From positions 1-64,000 of the forward strand of contig JAEUVJ010000003.1 of assembly GCA_016787085.1 (NCBI GenBank): a DNA stretch of 64,000 bases, given 5' to 3'. Below the pieces are notes generated by a model. That model was given only the letters and a program-made list of their open reading frames with translations, was not told where the DNA came from and searched no databases. Numbering within the stretch: the first letter of the stretch is position 1; each line of letters begins with the position of its first letter. Position numbers and translations under genes: made by a program. Shown one piece after another: positions 24,088-32,680 of this stretch. Source of the DNA: Chitinophagaceae bacterium. GTDB taxonomy: Bacteria; Bacteroidota; Bacteroidia; Chitinophagales; Chitinophagaceae.

Positions 24088-24450
24088 TCAGGCAGTCTTT
24101 CTAAAACAGGCGAGCTCGTTGGCTATCATTTGCCTGCTTTGATCCACAAATTGTATGAGGAGATTGAACCCGTGTGAAAGTGAAGAGTTATCAGCGCCGT
24201 GTTTACATTGTTCCTCAAGGCTTTTGAAACAATCTGATACTGCGGGCATGCCGAGGTACATAAAAGAGGGGCCATGAAAATGTAAAAACTTTTTGAACAA
24301 TTCTATGCTTCCTGAATGATAACTGGAAACCAGGTTTTCCCTGATCTCTGAATGCGAAGAGAGAAACTGCGAAAACACTTCGGCCATGCTTTCTGTTGAA
24401 TCACCATAGAGACTTTGTAATACCGGTCTGCTGATCTGGATAGTTTTCAT
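24088..24450 (-). CDS. HPt-like phosphotransfer protein, degenerate paralogue
   Basis: 120 residues, all-helical, aligning along its length with the HPt protein at 27671: both begin with L-x-S-[LM]-Y-G-D, and L-H-F-H-G-P-S-F-M-Y-L-G here aligns with L-H-K-I-K-P-T-F-S-F-V-G there. The phosphorylatable histidine is kept; the lysine three positions on is replaced by glycine. It lies 4 kb from the phosphorelay genes and on the strand of the kinase. It may be a phosphate sink or a protein that binds the kinase without relaying. Confidence 0.65.
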   Translation of the reverse strand: MKTIQISRPVLQSLYGDSTESMAEVFSQFLSSHSEIRENLVSSYHSGSIELFKKFLHFHGPSFMYLGMPAVSDCFKSLEEQCKHGADNSSLSHGFNLLIQFVDQSRQMIANELACFRKTA

Positions 24451-24822
24451 CGGATGTTCATTTAAAATATTCTTTCTCAGTACTCATAATCACTGCCGGA
24501 CAAAAGCCCTGCTTTCCTTTGTGAGTTATACATGTATAATCACGGAGTAAAAGAAGTAAATAATACTGTAACAACAAAGGTGATTCTACGATAAGAAACC
24601 ATGAAAATTTACGTTAGAGACATATTCCCATTCCGGTACCTGCTGACTCACAATATTATATATAGGTATCACTACTGATAAAAGAAAATATTACCCGGGC
24701 TGCCCGCACAATATTTCCCAATCGTCCGCAAATGCCTGAAAGAAAAAACCTTGACGGCCGCCGGATATGATATATCCGTATTAAGAATCGTAATCACTAA
24801 AAGGGGAATGATATCACTAAGA
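24451..24822. other. Gene-free spacer of 372 bases
   Basis: AT-rich, with a short palindrome around TACATGTA near 24530. No reading frame of convincing composition on either strand and no terminator-type hairpin. It must hold the promoter of the HPt-like gene that starts at 24450. Confidence 0.35.
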
Positions 24823-25302
24823 TTATACCTCGGCAAACTCTTTAAACCTGCGGAATGTGCCTGGCCAAGAAAGCATAACTACCCTTTTAAAAAGTGCTGT
24901 AGTATGATGATCAAACTGATGGGATAAACGAAACCTGATGATTGAACTCAGCTCTGAAATTTTTACAAATGACACATCGAGATGAAGGTCTGTCATCTTC
25001 CCCTCACCGGTCACATAAATAATTTTACTTACACTGAATGAATTTGCTTCAACATCAATACGGTCCATGATACCATACATAGCGTGGGCCTGCTTATGGG
25101 CCGCCCTTCCCCATCGCAAATAAAATATTCCGCCGGGCCGGGGCTCTATCTTAACATCACTCAGGTTCCACCATTCTTTTATCAGGTCTTCATCCAGCCA
25201 CAGCAGCATTCCATGAGGTATCTCCCCGGTAAAAGGCATCGCTATCTCTGCATAGGAGCCCCTTATCCGGATCATATTTCTCAAATTACTTTTTCCAGAC
25301 AT
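24823..25302 (-). CDS. SRPBCC / AHSA1-type lipid-binding-fold protein
   Basis: 159 residues from ATG 25302 (M-S-G-K-S-N-L); the frame is open 29 codons further up with a hydrophobic, phenylalanine-rich stretch that is probably not translated. L-W-L-D-E-D-L-I-K-E-W-W-N, P-R-P-G-G-I-F-Y-L-R-W-G and the final W-P-G-T-F-R-R-F-K-E-F match the helix-grip fold of the START/SRPBCC superfamily. Ligand unknown. Ends behind the hybrid kinase gene and may be co-transcribed with it. Confidence 0.65.
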   Translation of the reverse strand: MSGKSNLRNMIRIRGSYAEIAMPFTGEIPHGMLLWLDEDLIKEWWNLSDVKIEPRPGGIFYLRWGRAAHKQAHAMYGIMDRIDVEANSFSVSKIIYVTGEGKMTDLHLDVSFVKISELSSIIRFRLSHQFDHHTTALFKRVVMLSWPGTFRRFKEFAEV

Positions 25303-25385
25303 GGAGCAAAAAAAGCAGAAGCAAAGAAGATATAAAAACTTTATTCGTCCAATTAACCGGATAAAGCGTCCAAAGAAAAAAATTA

Positions 25386-27530
25386 TCACGAAGAAGAAGA
25401 AAAATCACCTGAGAATTTTACCAGCCGGGCATGCAGGTCTTCCGGCTGAAACGGTTTTTGGATATAATCACTGAAACCACATGCGCTGAGCTTATCCCGC
25501 ATATTTTCAAAAACGGCTGCAGTAAAAGCTATCGCCGGTATTTCTTTATTGGTGCTACGTATCTCCTGCAAAGCGCCATACCCATCCATCTCCGGCATTT
25601 CCAGGTCCATCAATATGACATCGAATTTGTCCGCATTGAACGCCGCTACCGCTTCCAGACCATTTTTCGCTTTGGTATGTATGACCCCCCATTTATCCAA
25701 AAATTTAGAAGCGATCATCATATTAATAGGATTATCTTCAGCGATCAGCACTTTAAGCCCCTTCAGCCGCCCATTGTCAATTTTGGAATTATTATTGACA
25801 TATACTTTTTCCTTTCCATGATGAACAGGAAAAGTAATAGTAAAATGGAACCGGCTTCCTTTACCATATTTACTTTCTACCTTCAACTCCCCTCCCATCA
25901 GGCTTACTAATTTCTGGCTGATAGTAAGACCAAGACCTGTGCCCCCGTATTTCCGGGTTGTTTTATCATCGGCCTGTGTGAACTGGTCAAAAATCCTCAC
26001 CCGCTTTTCCTCCGGGATACCGATACCGGTATCGGCCACACTAAACTCAATACGATTAAAATCGCTACGTATAGACAAGGCTTTTACCTCAATTGTCACA
26101 CCGCCGGCGGAAGTAAACTTCAGGGCATTGGAAAGTAAATTGGTCAGTACCTGGTTAAGCCGTGTGGGGTCGGCTAATACAGACCTGGTGAAACCCGGAT
26201 CTATCGTGACATCTAGTGATAAGCCTTTATCTGCAAACTGCTGCTTAAAAACAGCGGCTGTAGTATGAACAAACTTGCTGAGGTCAAGCGGGATCCTTTC
26301 CAGGTTCACCTTATTAGCTTCTAGTTTGCTTAGGTCCAGAATATCATTGATAAGGCTGAGCATGTGCTCCGAAGAAAACTTCAGGATATTCAGCTGCTCC
26401 TGTTGATGCGGCAGATGTTTGTCCTGCAAGATCAGGTTAGTAGCCCCGATGATCCCGTTAAGAGGAGTACGTAGTTCGTGGCTCATATTGGAAAGGAACT
26501 GAGTTTTCACCTGTACAGACTCTTCTGCTTTTTCTTTCGCCACCCTGAGTTCATCGAGCATTATCTTTCTTTCGGTGATATCAACAACGGTGATCTTTTT
26601 ATAGTCCCTGCCATGGTAGAGGAACGATGCGATGCGCACACTGCCGGGAAATACACTGCCATCCGTTCTGACACAGGTCAGCTCGCCTTCCCAGTTGGCG
26701 TCAGCGCTATGCATCTTCCGGTAAAGGGCGTCGCCTTCTTCTGCCGTCAATTCATAAAAAAGACTGCTGGCAGGCACTCCGGTCAACGACTTTCCATGGA
26801 AGCCAAAAAGCTCAGTTGTATGTGTATTATACTCACTGATCTCGCCATTTTTCATATCCACAATGATCTCGCTATGCAGTGAAGTGTTGAATATAGCGTT
26901 CAGGAAGACCTCTTTATCCTTCAGCATGGACAATTTGCGATAGTTTTCCTTTGCCAATGAGAACGACATCCATACCAGCAAAAGAAATGAGTTCGCAAGA
27001 TTCAGTTTAAAACTCAGGCTATAGACCGCATCTGACATTTTTTGCACACCATTTATTTCCGGTGCTATAAAAATCCCGATAAAAAATGACCCAAGGCAAA
27101 CTGCATAAGTCATCAGGGTATTGGTCGGGTTGGTTTGATCGGCGAGGAAGGAAAAACTAATGATGCAAGGAAAGAAATACAAATAGATACCCGACCGGAG
27201 ACCCTCTACACAGGCAAGCATGATCAGTGACGCATTAAAACAGGCAAGCAGCAATACATAGGCCGACTTTACCCGCCCCCTGTCTATCAGCCATCCAACA
27301 AACACTATTAAAACGCAGGATACCGACGTGACCAGGTAACTGTAAATAAGCCCGGTCACAAAGTTGAGAAATGACCAGAAAAAAAATACGACAAAAGCAG
27401 TGGTCTTGTAAGAACGGAGCCTTGCTGTGAAAACATCTTCGTTGAGATATCTTTTAGCAAGAAACCATTCCAGCAATTCCCTGGTGGTCCGGTTACTCGG
27501 AATAGAAGCGAATAGGTGGGTGGCTCGCAT
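25386..27530 (-). CDS. Hybrid sensor histidine kinase with PAS and receiver domains
   Basis: 714 residues: about six membrane segments (~45-215), a PAS domain (~215-330), HisKA with the H-box S-N-M-S-H-E-L-R-T-P-L-N-G near residue 355, HATPase with N-L-L-S-N-A-L-K-F, D-T-G-I-G-I-P and G-G-T-G-L-G-L, and a C-terminal receiver (~590-705) with I-A-E-D-N-P-I-N, phospho-accepting D in I-L-M-D-L-E-M-P, and K in I-Q-K-P-F. All catalytic residues are present. Divergent from an HPt - LytTR pair, so the probable phosphate path is kinase, own receiver, HPt, LytTR regulator. The signal is unknown; the sensor is buried in the membrane. Confidence 0.95.
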   Translation of the reverse strand: MRATHLFASIPSNRTTRELLEWFLAKRYLNEDVFTARLRSYKTTAFVVFFFWSFLNFVTGLIYSYLVTSVSCVLIVFVGWLIDRGRVKSAYVLLLACFNASLIMLACVEGLRSGIYLYFFPCIISFSFLADQTNPTNTLMTYAVCLGSFFIGIFIAPEINGVQKMSDAVYSLSFKLNLANSFLLLVWMSFSLAKENYRKLSMLKDKEVFLNAIFNTSLHSEIIVDMKNGEISEYNTHTTELFGFHGKSLTGVPASSLFYELTAEEGDALYRKMHSADANWEGELTCVRTDGSVFPGSVRIASFLYHGRDYKKITVVDITERKIMLDELRVAKEKAEESVQVKTQFLSNMSHELRTPLNGIIGATNLILQDKHLPHQQEQLNILKFSSEHMLSLINDILDLSKLEANKVNLERIPLDLSKFVHTTAAVFKQQFADKGLSLDVTIDPGFTRSVLADPTRLNQVLTNLLSNALKFTSAGGVTIEVKALSIRSDFNRIEFSVADTGIGIPEEKRVRIFDQFTQADDKTTRKYGGTGLGLTISQKLVSLMGGELKVESKYGKGSRFHFTITFPVHHGKEKVYVNNNSKIDNGRLKGLKVLIAEDNPINMMIASKFLDKWGVIHTKAKNGLEAVAAFNADKFDVILMDLEMPEMDGYGALQEIRSTNKEIPAIAFTAAVFENMRDKLSACGFSDYIQKPFQPEDLHARLVKFSGDFSSSS

Positions 27531-27670
27531 ACGGGTCTTTCGGGATATTGATTTGGTATCGCAATATCAGTTAAATATAAACGTTTAATAAGTGTTTTTT
27601 TGTACATTATTCCATAAGAATAAAATTCTGATAGCAATTTTACCAACTTATCCTTCGTAAAAATACCTGT

Positions 27671-28042
27671 ATGGATTTTGTCTTTCATCAAACACTTGAC
27701 AGACCCTTTCTCGAGTCCATGTATGGAGATGACCTCGTATATGCCAAAGAAGTGTTTGCATCATTCCTGAAAGAGACAAGGGCCGAGTTCGAAGAGATTA
27801 AACAACTGTATGGCCGGAACGATCTGAAAGGCATGCGGTATAAATTACATAAAATAAAACCCACCTTTAGCTTCGTTGGCCTTACCGCACTGACTGAAAG
27901 TACGGAGAAGATCATCAGCACCTGCGATGCATCATTGAATACTACAGATATAGAACCCGGGTGTTCCGAACTGTTCACCACTATTGAGAATTCGTTTCTG
28001 CTGATAGCAGGCGAACTGGCCAGAATGGAAAAACATAGCTGA
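27671..28042 (+). CDS. HPt domain phosphotransfer protein
   Basis: 123 residues, all-helical. The histidine motif is L-H-K-I-K-P-T-F-S-F-V-G-L, matching H-x-x-K-[GP] of the HPt fold with His near residue 59. Free-standing HPt proteins pass phosphate from a hybrid kinase receiver to a response regulator. The stop codon shares one base with the ATG of the LytTR gene (TGATG), so the two products are coupled. The kinase gene is divergent 140 bases to the left. Confidence 0.85.
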   Translation: MDFVFHQTLDRPFLESMYGDDLVYAKEVFASFLKETRAEFEEIKQLYGRNDLKGMRYKLHKIKPTFSFVGLTALTESTEKIISTCDASLNTTDIEPGCSELFTTIENSFLLIAGELARMEKHS

Positions 28043-28731
28043 TGAAACTAACCTGCATTATTGTAGATGACGAGCCCTTATCGAGGAGTTTCCTGGAGAA
28101 ATTCTGTGAAAGGTCTGAGCGGGCAAAAATAGCCGGCTCCTTTGCCAGTGCTGCTGATGCAATATCATTCCTTGATAAAAACGTAGTAGAAGCTATATTT
28201 CTTGATGTAGAAATGCCGGGCATCAATGGTTTCCAGATGTTAGACAAGCTATCATACAGGCCCCGGGTGATCATGACGACCTCCAAAACAGACTATGCTT
28301 TTACTGCTTTTGAATATAATGTAACTGACTTCCTGAAGAAACCCATAGAATTCAACCGTTTCCTGGATGCCCTTACTAAAATCGAGGAAGCATCCCGCAA
28401 TACAGCGATTGGACAGGAGGTGAATGATATCATGATAAAAACCAATGGCAGTTATATCCGTCTTCGACTTGATGACATACTCTATGTGGAAGGTATGGGA
28501 GACTACATAAAATATGTGACCGCTGAAAAAACACATATTACCCATAGCACCCTGCGTGCTGCCGAAGAAGCCATTCATGATGGCAATTTCCTGAAAGTAC
28601 ACCGGTCGTATATAGTCAATATTAAGAAAATCAGCAACTTTACTGATAACTGCCTTTCTGTAAACGGGAATATGATACCGGTATCAAAATCCAACAAAGC
28701 AGAACTGCTTGAAAAATTAAAAACAGCGTAA
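28042..28731 (+). CDS. LytTR family response regulator
   Basis: 229 residues: receiver domain (1-120) with I-V-D-D-E-P-L-S, phospho-accepting aspartate in A-I-F-L-D-V-E-M-P near residue 55, and D-F-L-K-K-P-I; LytTR DNA-binding domain (135-229) with I-R-L-R-L-D-D-I-L-Y-V-E-G-M-G-D-Y-I and F-L-K-V-H-R-S-Y-I-V-N. Output of the phosphorelay encoded around it. Its stop lies five bases from the converging priA stop. Confidence 0.95.
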   Translation: MKLTCIIVDDEPLSRSFLEKFCERSERAKIAGSFASAADAISFLDKNVVEAIFLDVEMPGINGFQMLDKLSYRPRVIMTTSKTDYAFTAFEYNVTDFLKKPIEFNRFLDALTKIEEASRNTAIGQEVNDIMIKTNGSYIRLRLDDILYVEGMGDYIKYVTAEKTHITHSTLRAAEEAIHDGNFLKVHRSYIVNIKKISNFTDNCLSVNGNMIPVSKSNKAELLEKLKTA

Positions 28732-28736
28732 AGGGT

Positions 28737-31244
28737 TTACACCACATCCACATCCGGCACGATCACTACGCTTCTGAATCTTGATTCGTTATGAAGAACA
28801 GCCACCTGCTCCAACAGGTCCTTCTTGCATTGTATAATGAACTTTCTATCCTTTGGCAGTTTCAATAATAATTCAATTAAATATTGATTACGGATACGGT
28901 TGATGACAGGTTCTGCCGGACCGACAATATAATTCCCATATTTATTCTTTAACGCATCGGCGTAATGCATAGCAGCACTTTCCACTACTTCCCGTATCTT
29001 ATGTTTGAAGGTCAGCAGTACCATACGGGTAAAAGGAGGATATGCAAAATGCTTTCTCTTTTGCAGTTCTTCTTCAAACATCTTTTTATAATCGTGCTGC
29101 TTTACATATTGCAGTACCGGGTGCGCAGGATTCAGCGTTTGGATCAATACTTTTCCCGTCGCTTCTTTTCTTCCTGCTCTTCCGCTCACCTGCTCCATCA
29201 GTTGAAAGGCCCGTTCATTCACCCGGAAATCGGCAAAATGCAATAAACCATCGGCATCAAGTATGCCTACAAGGTCCACCGTATCGAAATCCAGACCTTT
29301 TACCACCATCTGCGTTCCTACCAGTATCTCTATCCGGTGTTGTTCGAATTGCTGTATCAATGCATCATGGGCATTCTTGCCTCTTACACTATCCACATCC
29401 ATCCTGGCGATCTTTGCCTCCGGGAAAACTTCCTGTAGTTGTTCTTCGATCTTTTCTGTACCAAAATTGCGTTGTACAAAATCATGATTGCCGCAGGCTG
29501 CACAAATAGTGACCGGCGGATAAGAAGTGCCGCAGTAATGACATACCAGCTTGTTGGTGAACTTGTGATAGGTCAATGATACGTCGCAGTATTTACACTG
29601 CGGTATCCATCCGCATACATTGCAGACCTGGTACGGTGTATAGCCCCGCCTGTTCTGAAAAAGAATGACCTGCCTTTTTCTTGCCAGCACATTCCTGATC
29701 TCTTCCGCCAGTGGCGGAGACAACATGACCTTGCTCCTGTCTTTTTTTTCTATTGTTTTGAGGTCAATAAATTCAATGGCCGGCGGATGAATATCGCCGT
29801 ACCGCTGTGCCAGTTCCGCCAGTCCGTATTTACCTGTCACAGCATTGTGATAACTCTCCAGTGAAGGCGTGGCGCTGCCTAACAAAACTTTCGCATGGAA
29901 CAACGAAGCAAAATAGATCGCCGCATCCCGTCCATTATATCTCGGCGCAGGGTCGTATTGTTTAAATGAAGAATCATGCTCTTCATCACAGATCACCAGC
30001 CCAAGATCCTGGAAAGGGAGAAAGACAGATGACCGGGCGCCAAGAACGATCTTCATCTCCCCGTTCTTTACTTTGTTCCATATCTCTACCCGTTCATTCT
30101 GCGTGAATTTGGAATGATATATCCCGATATAACCGCCAAAGTGCTTTTGCAAACGACGAATGATCTGCGAGGTCAGGGCGATCTCAGGCAACAGGTACAA
30201 TACCTGTTTGCCCTGCCGGATGAGCTCTTCGATCAGTTTTATATACACCAATGTCTTACCGCTGGACGTAACGCCGTGCAGCAAACACACCTGCTTTGAG
30301 CTAAAAGATTCTTTAATGACATTATAGGCTTTCTGCTGGTCAGCCGTCAGATCAAAATCTATTTTGATATCCTTCGGCAAATATTTCAGCCGGTCAATAC
30401 TTCTTTTCTCCAGCCATAGTATCTTTTTTTCCACAAGACCTTTTAATTGCGATTCAGATGCCCCTGATTTTTTCAGCAGCCCTGTCTTTGTCACTTCTCC
30501 TTCTGTTTTCATCAGGTAGAGGTAGCTCAGCAACAATTCCATTTGCTTTTCGGCCCGCTGCAGCTTTTTATCTTCATTCAGCAGCCGTGACAGTTCGTCC
30601 TCATTGTCATACTGCGGGTTCAGCAGTACATAGGTTTCTTTTTTAGGAGAATACGTTTGCTTCAGCGCTTCCCATACATGACAGGCTTTTTTACTGATCA
30701 TGCGGCTAATGACAGGATATACGTGTGAAGAGTCGAGGATCTGTTGCACCTCTGTCAGCTTCAGCTCTTTTTTGATAAGCAATGCTTCCGCTACCATATA
30801 CTCATCATGATCCAGCGCAGAAAAATCATCCCCATATTCTTCATTGTAAATGATGATCGTTTCGCTGGACAGTTTGAAATGCGAGGGCAAGGCAGCCGCC
30901 ATCACTTCGCCTTCCGAACACATGTAGTAAGCAGCCATCCATTCCCACAGCTGCAATTGCTGTTCAAAGACCACCGGCTCCACATCCAGCAGGTTCAGGA
31001 TATCTTTTGGCTCAAAGAATTCAGGTTTCTCGTCATGCAGGCGTTTGACAATGCCTGCGTATTTTTTATTCTTCCCAAGATTCACTTCCACCCGGCAACC
31101 TATCCTCGTTGATTCACGAAACGATGCAGGAACTGACCATGTATAGTTTTTAGGCAATGCGAGAGGAATGATGATCTCTGCATAAATGGGGGCCGCATCC
31201 GGTGACAAACTGCCACTTATAATATCGGGAAAATCTTCCTGCAT
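28737..31244 (-). CDS. priA: Primosomal protein N' (replication restart helicase PriA)
   Basis: 835 residues from ATG 31244; an in-frame GTG lies six bases upstream. Superfamily 2 helicase that reloads the replisome at stalled forks. N-terminal DNA-binding domain (Y-A-E-I-I-I-P-L-A-L-P-K-N-Y-T-W), Walker A G-V-T-S-S-G-K-T near residue 325, D-E-E-H in V-I-C-D-E-E-H-D, zinc-binding cysteines C-N-V-C-G-W...C-K-Y-C and C-H-Y-C-G-T...C-A-A-C-G, and V-S-G-R-A-G-R near the end. A -7-like TATCTTTA lies at 31251-31258 on the minus strand, only a few bases upstream. Confidence 0.97.
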   Translation of the reverse strand: MQEDFPDIISGSLSPDAAPIYAEIIIPLALPKNYTWSVPASFRESTRIGCRVEVNLGKNKKYAGIVKRLHDEKPEFFEPKDILNLLDVEPVVFEQQLQLWEWMAAYYMCSEGEVMAAALPSHFKLSSETIIIYNEEYGDDFSALDHDEYMVAEALLIKKELKLTEVQQILDSSHVYPVISRMISKKACHVWEALKQTYSPKKETYVLLNPQYDNEDELSRLLNEDKKLQRAEKQMELLLSYLYLMKTEGEVTKTGLLKKSGASESQLKGLVEKKILWLEKRSIDRLKYLPKDIKIDFDLTADQQKAYNVIKESFSSKQVCLLHGVTSSGKTLVYIKLIEELIRQGKQVLYLLPEIALTSQIIRRLQKHFGGYIGIYHSKFTQNERVEIWNKVKNGEMKIVLGARSSVFLPFQDLGLVICDEEHDSSFKQYDPAPRYNGRDAAIYFASLFHAKVLLGSATPSLESYHNAVTGKYGLAELAQRYGDIHPPAIEFIDLKTIEKKDRSKVMLSPPLAEEIRNVLARKRQVILFQNRRGYTPYQVCNVCGWIPQCKYCDVSLTYHKFTNKLVCHYCGTSYPPVTICAACGNHDFVQRNFGTEKIEEQLQEVFPEAKIARMDVDSVRGKNAHDALIQQFEQHRIEILVGTQMVVKGLDFDTVDLVGILDADGLLHFADFRVNERAFQLMEQVSGRAGRKEATGKVLIQTLNPAHPVLQYVKQHDYKKMFEEELQKRKHFAYPPFTRMVLLTFKHKIREVVESAAMHYADALKNKYGNYIVGPAEPVINRIRNQYLIELLLKLPKDRKFIIQCKKDLLEQVAVLHNESRFRSVVIVPDVDVV

Positions 31245-31287
31245 GGGCACTAAAGATAATTATGAATAAGTAACGAAATGATCATGG

Positions 31288-32070
31288 CTATCCGCCAGCC
31301 GGCGGGGCCTGGGGTTCTATCCATGCCGCTTTATAGTCCCTCAGCTTTTGCTCCATGACTGAATACACTTTTTCCTTCAGCTTTGTCGCATCAGCTAATG
31401 TCAAACCTTCTACCGATATCTCATCCAAATAAACGATCCGGCTGACACCCGGGTTCAGTGTAAAGAGATGCCGGTAGTGCATCCTGCTATAAGCATCCAG
31501 GAACAAAACAGGTTTAATTGGGGTTTGCGTTTCGATCGCCACCCTGAAAGCACCGTCATAGAATTCCTTTAACGGCTGCGAGGTCATATTGAATGTTCCT
31601 TCAGGAAATACCAGCACGGATATCCCTTTCTTAATAACCGATTTCAGTATCCTGACACTATTGGCCCGGTGGGCAGCATCACTGCGGTCAACGGTTACAA
31701 TAGCATTCCGGTAAATAAAACCGAATACAGGCACTTTGCCTATTTCGATCTTGCCGAGGGGACGTATCAGTTGCCGGTATGCCTTAACAATAATAGCTGC
31801 ATCGAGATAGGAAATATGGTTGCTGACAAAAATGTAGGAACGTTTTTTATCATGCGGCACTTCATAGATCTTTTTATGAAAAATAAAGATCAGGGCAAAC
31901 CAGATATCGGCCCATAACATGCAAAGCCGGATGATCATATTGCCGCCGCGGATACGGCCAAAGAAACTGGCAGCAATGACAAACGGGAACACCAGCAGCA
32001 TGACCGCCACGAAAGTGATGAAGGCATAGATGCAGTATATCCATTGAAAAGGTTTCAGCAGCGCCTGCAT
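31288..32070 (-). CDS. 1-acyl-sn-glycerol-3-phosphate acyltransferase (PlsC family)
   Basis: 260 residues. N-terminal membrane segment (~15-40), catalytic N-H-I-S-Y-L-D (H-x4-D) near residue 85 and the substrate-binding F-P-E-G-T-F near residue 155. Makes phosphatidic acid for membrane lipids or acts on a related acceptor in ornithine/other aminolipid synthesis, which Bacteroidota also have. The ATG shares one base with the stop of the upstream DUF4258 gene, so the pair is coupled. Confidence 0.85.
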   Translation of the reverse strand: MQALLKPFQWIYCIYAFITFVAVMLLVFPFVIAASFFGRIRGGNMIIRLCMLWADIWFALIFIFHKKIYEVPHDKKRSYIFVSNHISYLDAAIIVKAYRQLIRPLGKIEIGKVPVFGFIYRNAIVTVDRSDAAHRANSVRILKSVIKKGISVLVFPEGTFNMTSQPLKEFYDGAFRVAIETQTPIKPVLFLDAYSRMHYRHLFTLNPGVSRIVYLDEISVEGLTLADATKLKEKVYSVMEQKLRDYKAAWIEPQAPPAGG

Positions 32071-32534
32071 CACTTTTTGTTTTTATACTTATCATCATCT
32101 CCCGGGCAATCACAGGTCCAATCGGTATTCAGGTCAATCACCGTGATCACTTTTGTCTTCAGGTCGCATTGACCGAATACGATCCTGACCAACTGATCGT
32201 CGCTGGTCACTCCTTCCAATGCATAAGCAGGACAGGGCCTGGCATTCACGTTGCTTTTGTTGTAATTGATCTTACCATCCTGCATAATCTCTTCCACCTC
32301 TGCCTGCGATATTTTCCGGCATTTCATCCGGCATTTGGCATGCTCAGTATATTCAATATAAGAGATACGCCGGTCAAAGCCACGGTTGCGATCCGGTTCT
32401 GCAGCCGGGTCCTTTGTCTTCCTATCAGTAGTAGTCTTGGGTTGTACAGGTCCGGTCTGCTGGTATCGCTTTACAAAAAACAATGCAATGCCCAGCGCAA
32501 TAATAATAATATAGGGCAGCCATTTCTTATTCAC
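32070..32534 (-). CDS. DUF4258 protein with N-terminal membrane anchor
   Basis: About 154 residues if started at GTG 32534 (V-N-K-K-W-L-P-Y-I-I-I-I), which places a membrane helix at residues 5-22; no ATG is in frame, and a TTG at 32615 is the far alternative. The cytoplasm- or periplasm-facing part has Y-T-E-H-A-K-C-R-M-K-C-R-K-I-S-Q-A-E-V, the DUF4258 core (H-A-x-x-R-M), a family distantly like RelE-type or BrnT folds. Six cysteines suggest periplasmic disulfides. Function unknown; coupled to the acyltransferase gene. Confidence 0.65.
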   Translation of the reverse strand: MNKKWLPYIIIIALGIALFFVKRYQQTGPVQPKTTTDRKTKDPAAEPDRNRGFDRRISYIEYTEHAKCRMKCRKISQAEVEEIMQDGKINYNKSNVNARPCPAYALEGVTSDDQLVRIVFGQCDLKTKVITVIDLNTDWTCDCPGDDDKYKNKK

Positions 32535-32664
32535 TCTCAAACATTTGGCTAAAAGTAATGAAAAGAAGGTTACCAGATACTGGTGCAGATTACATGTCTG
32601 CCGGCTATAAACCAATTATCAAACCCGTTAAATCACCGGTAACCGGCAACAGGCAACATTTCGT

Positions 32665-32672
32665 TACCTTTG
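32665..32672 (+). promoter_or_regulatory. -7 promoter element very close to mtaB start
   Basis: TACCTTTG is a perfect TAnnTTTG eight bases before the ATG at 32681, so a transcript from here would have almost no leader. No TTG at the right distance upstream. Confidence 0.45.
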
Positions 32673-32680
32673 CCGGCTCT

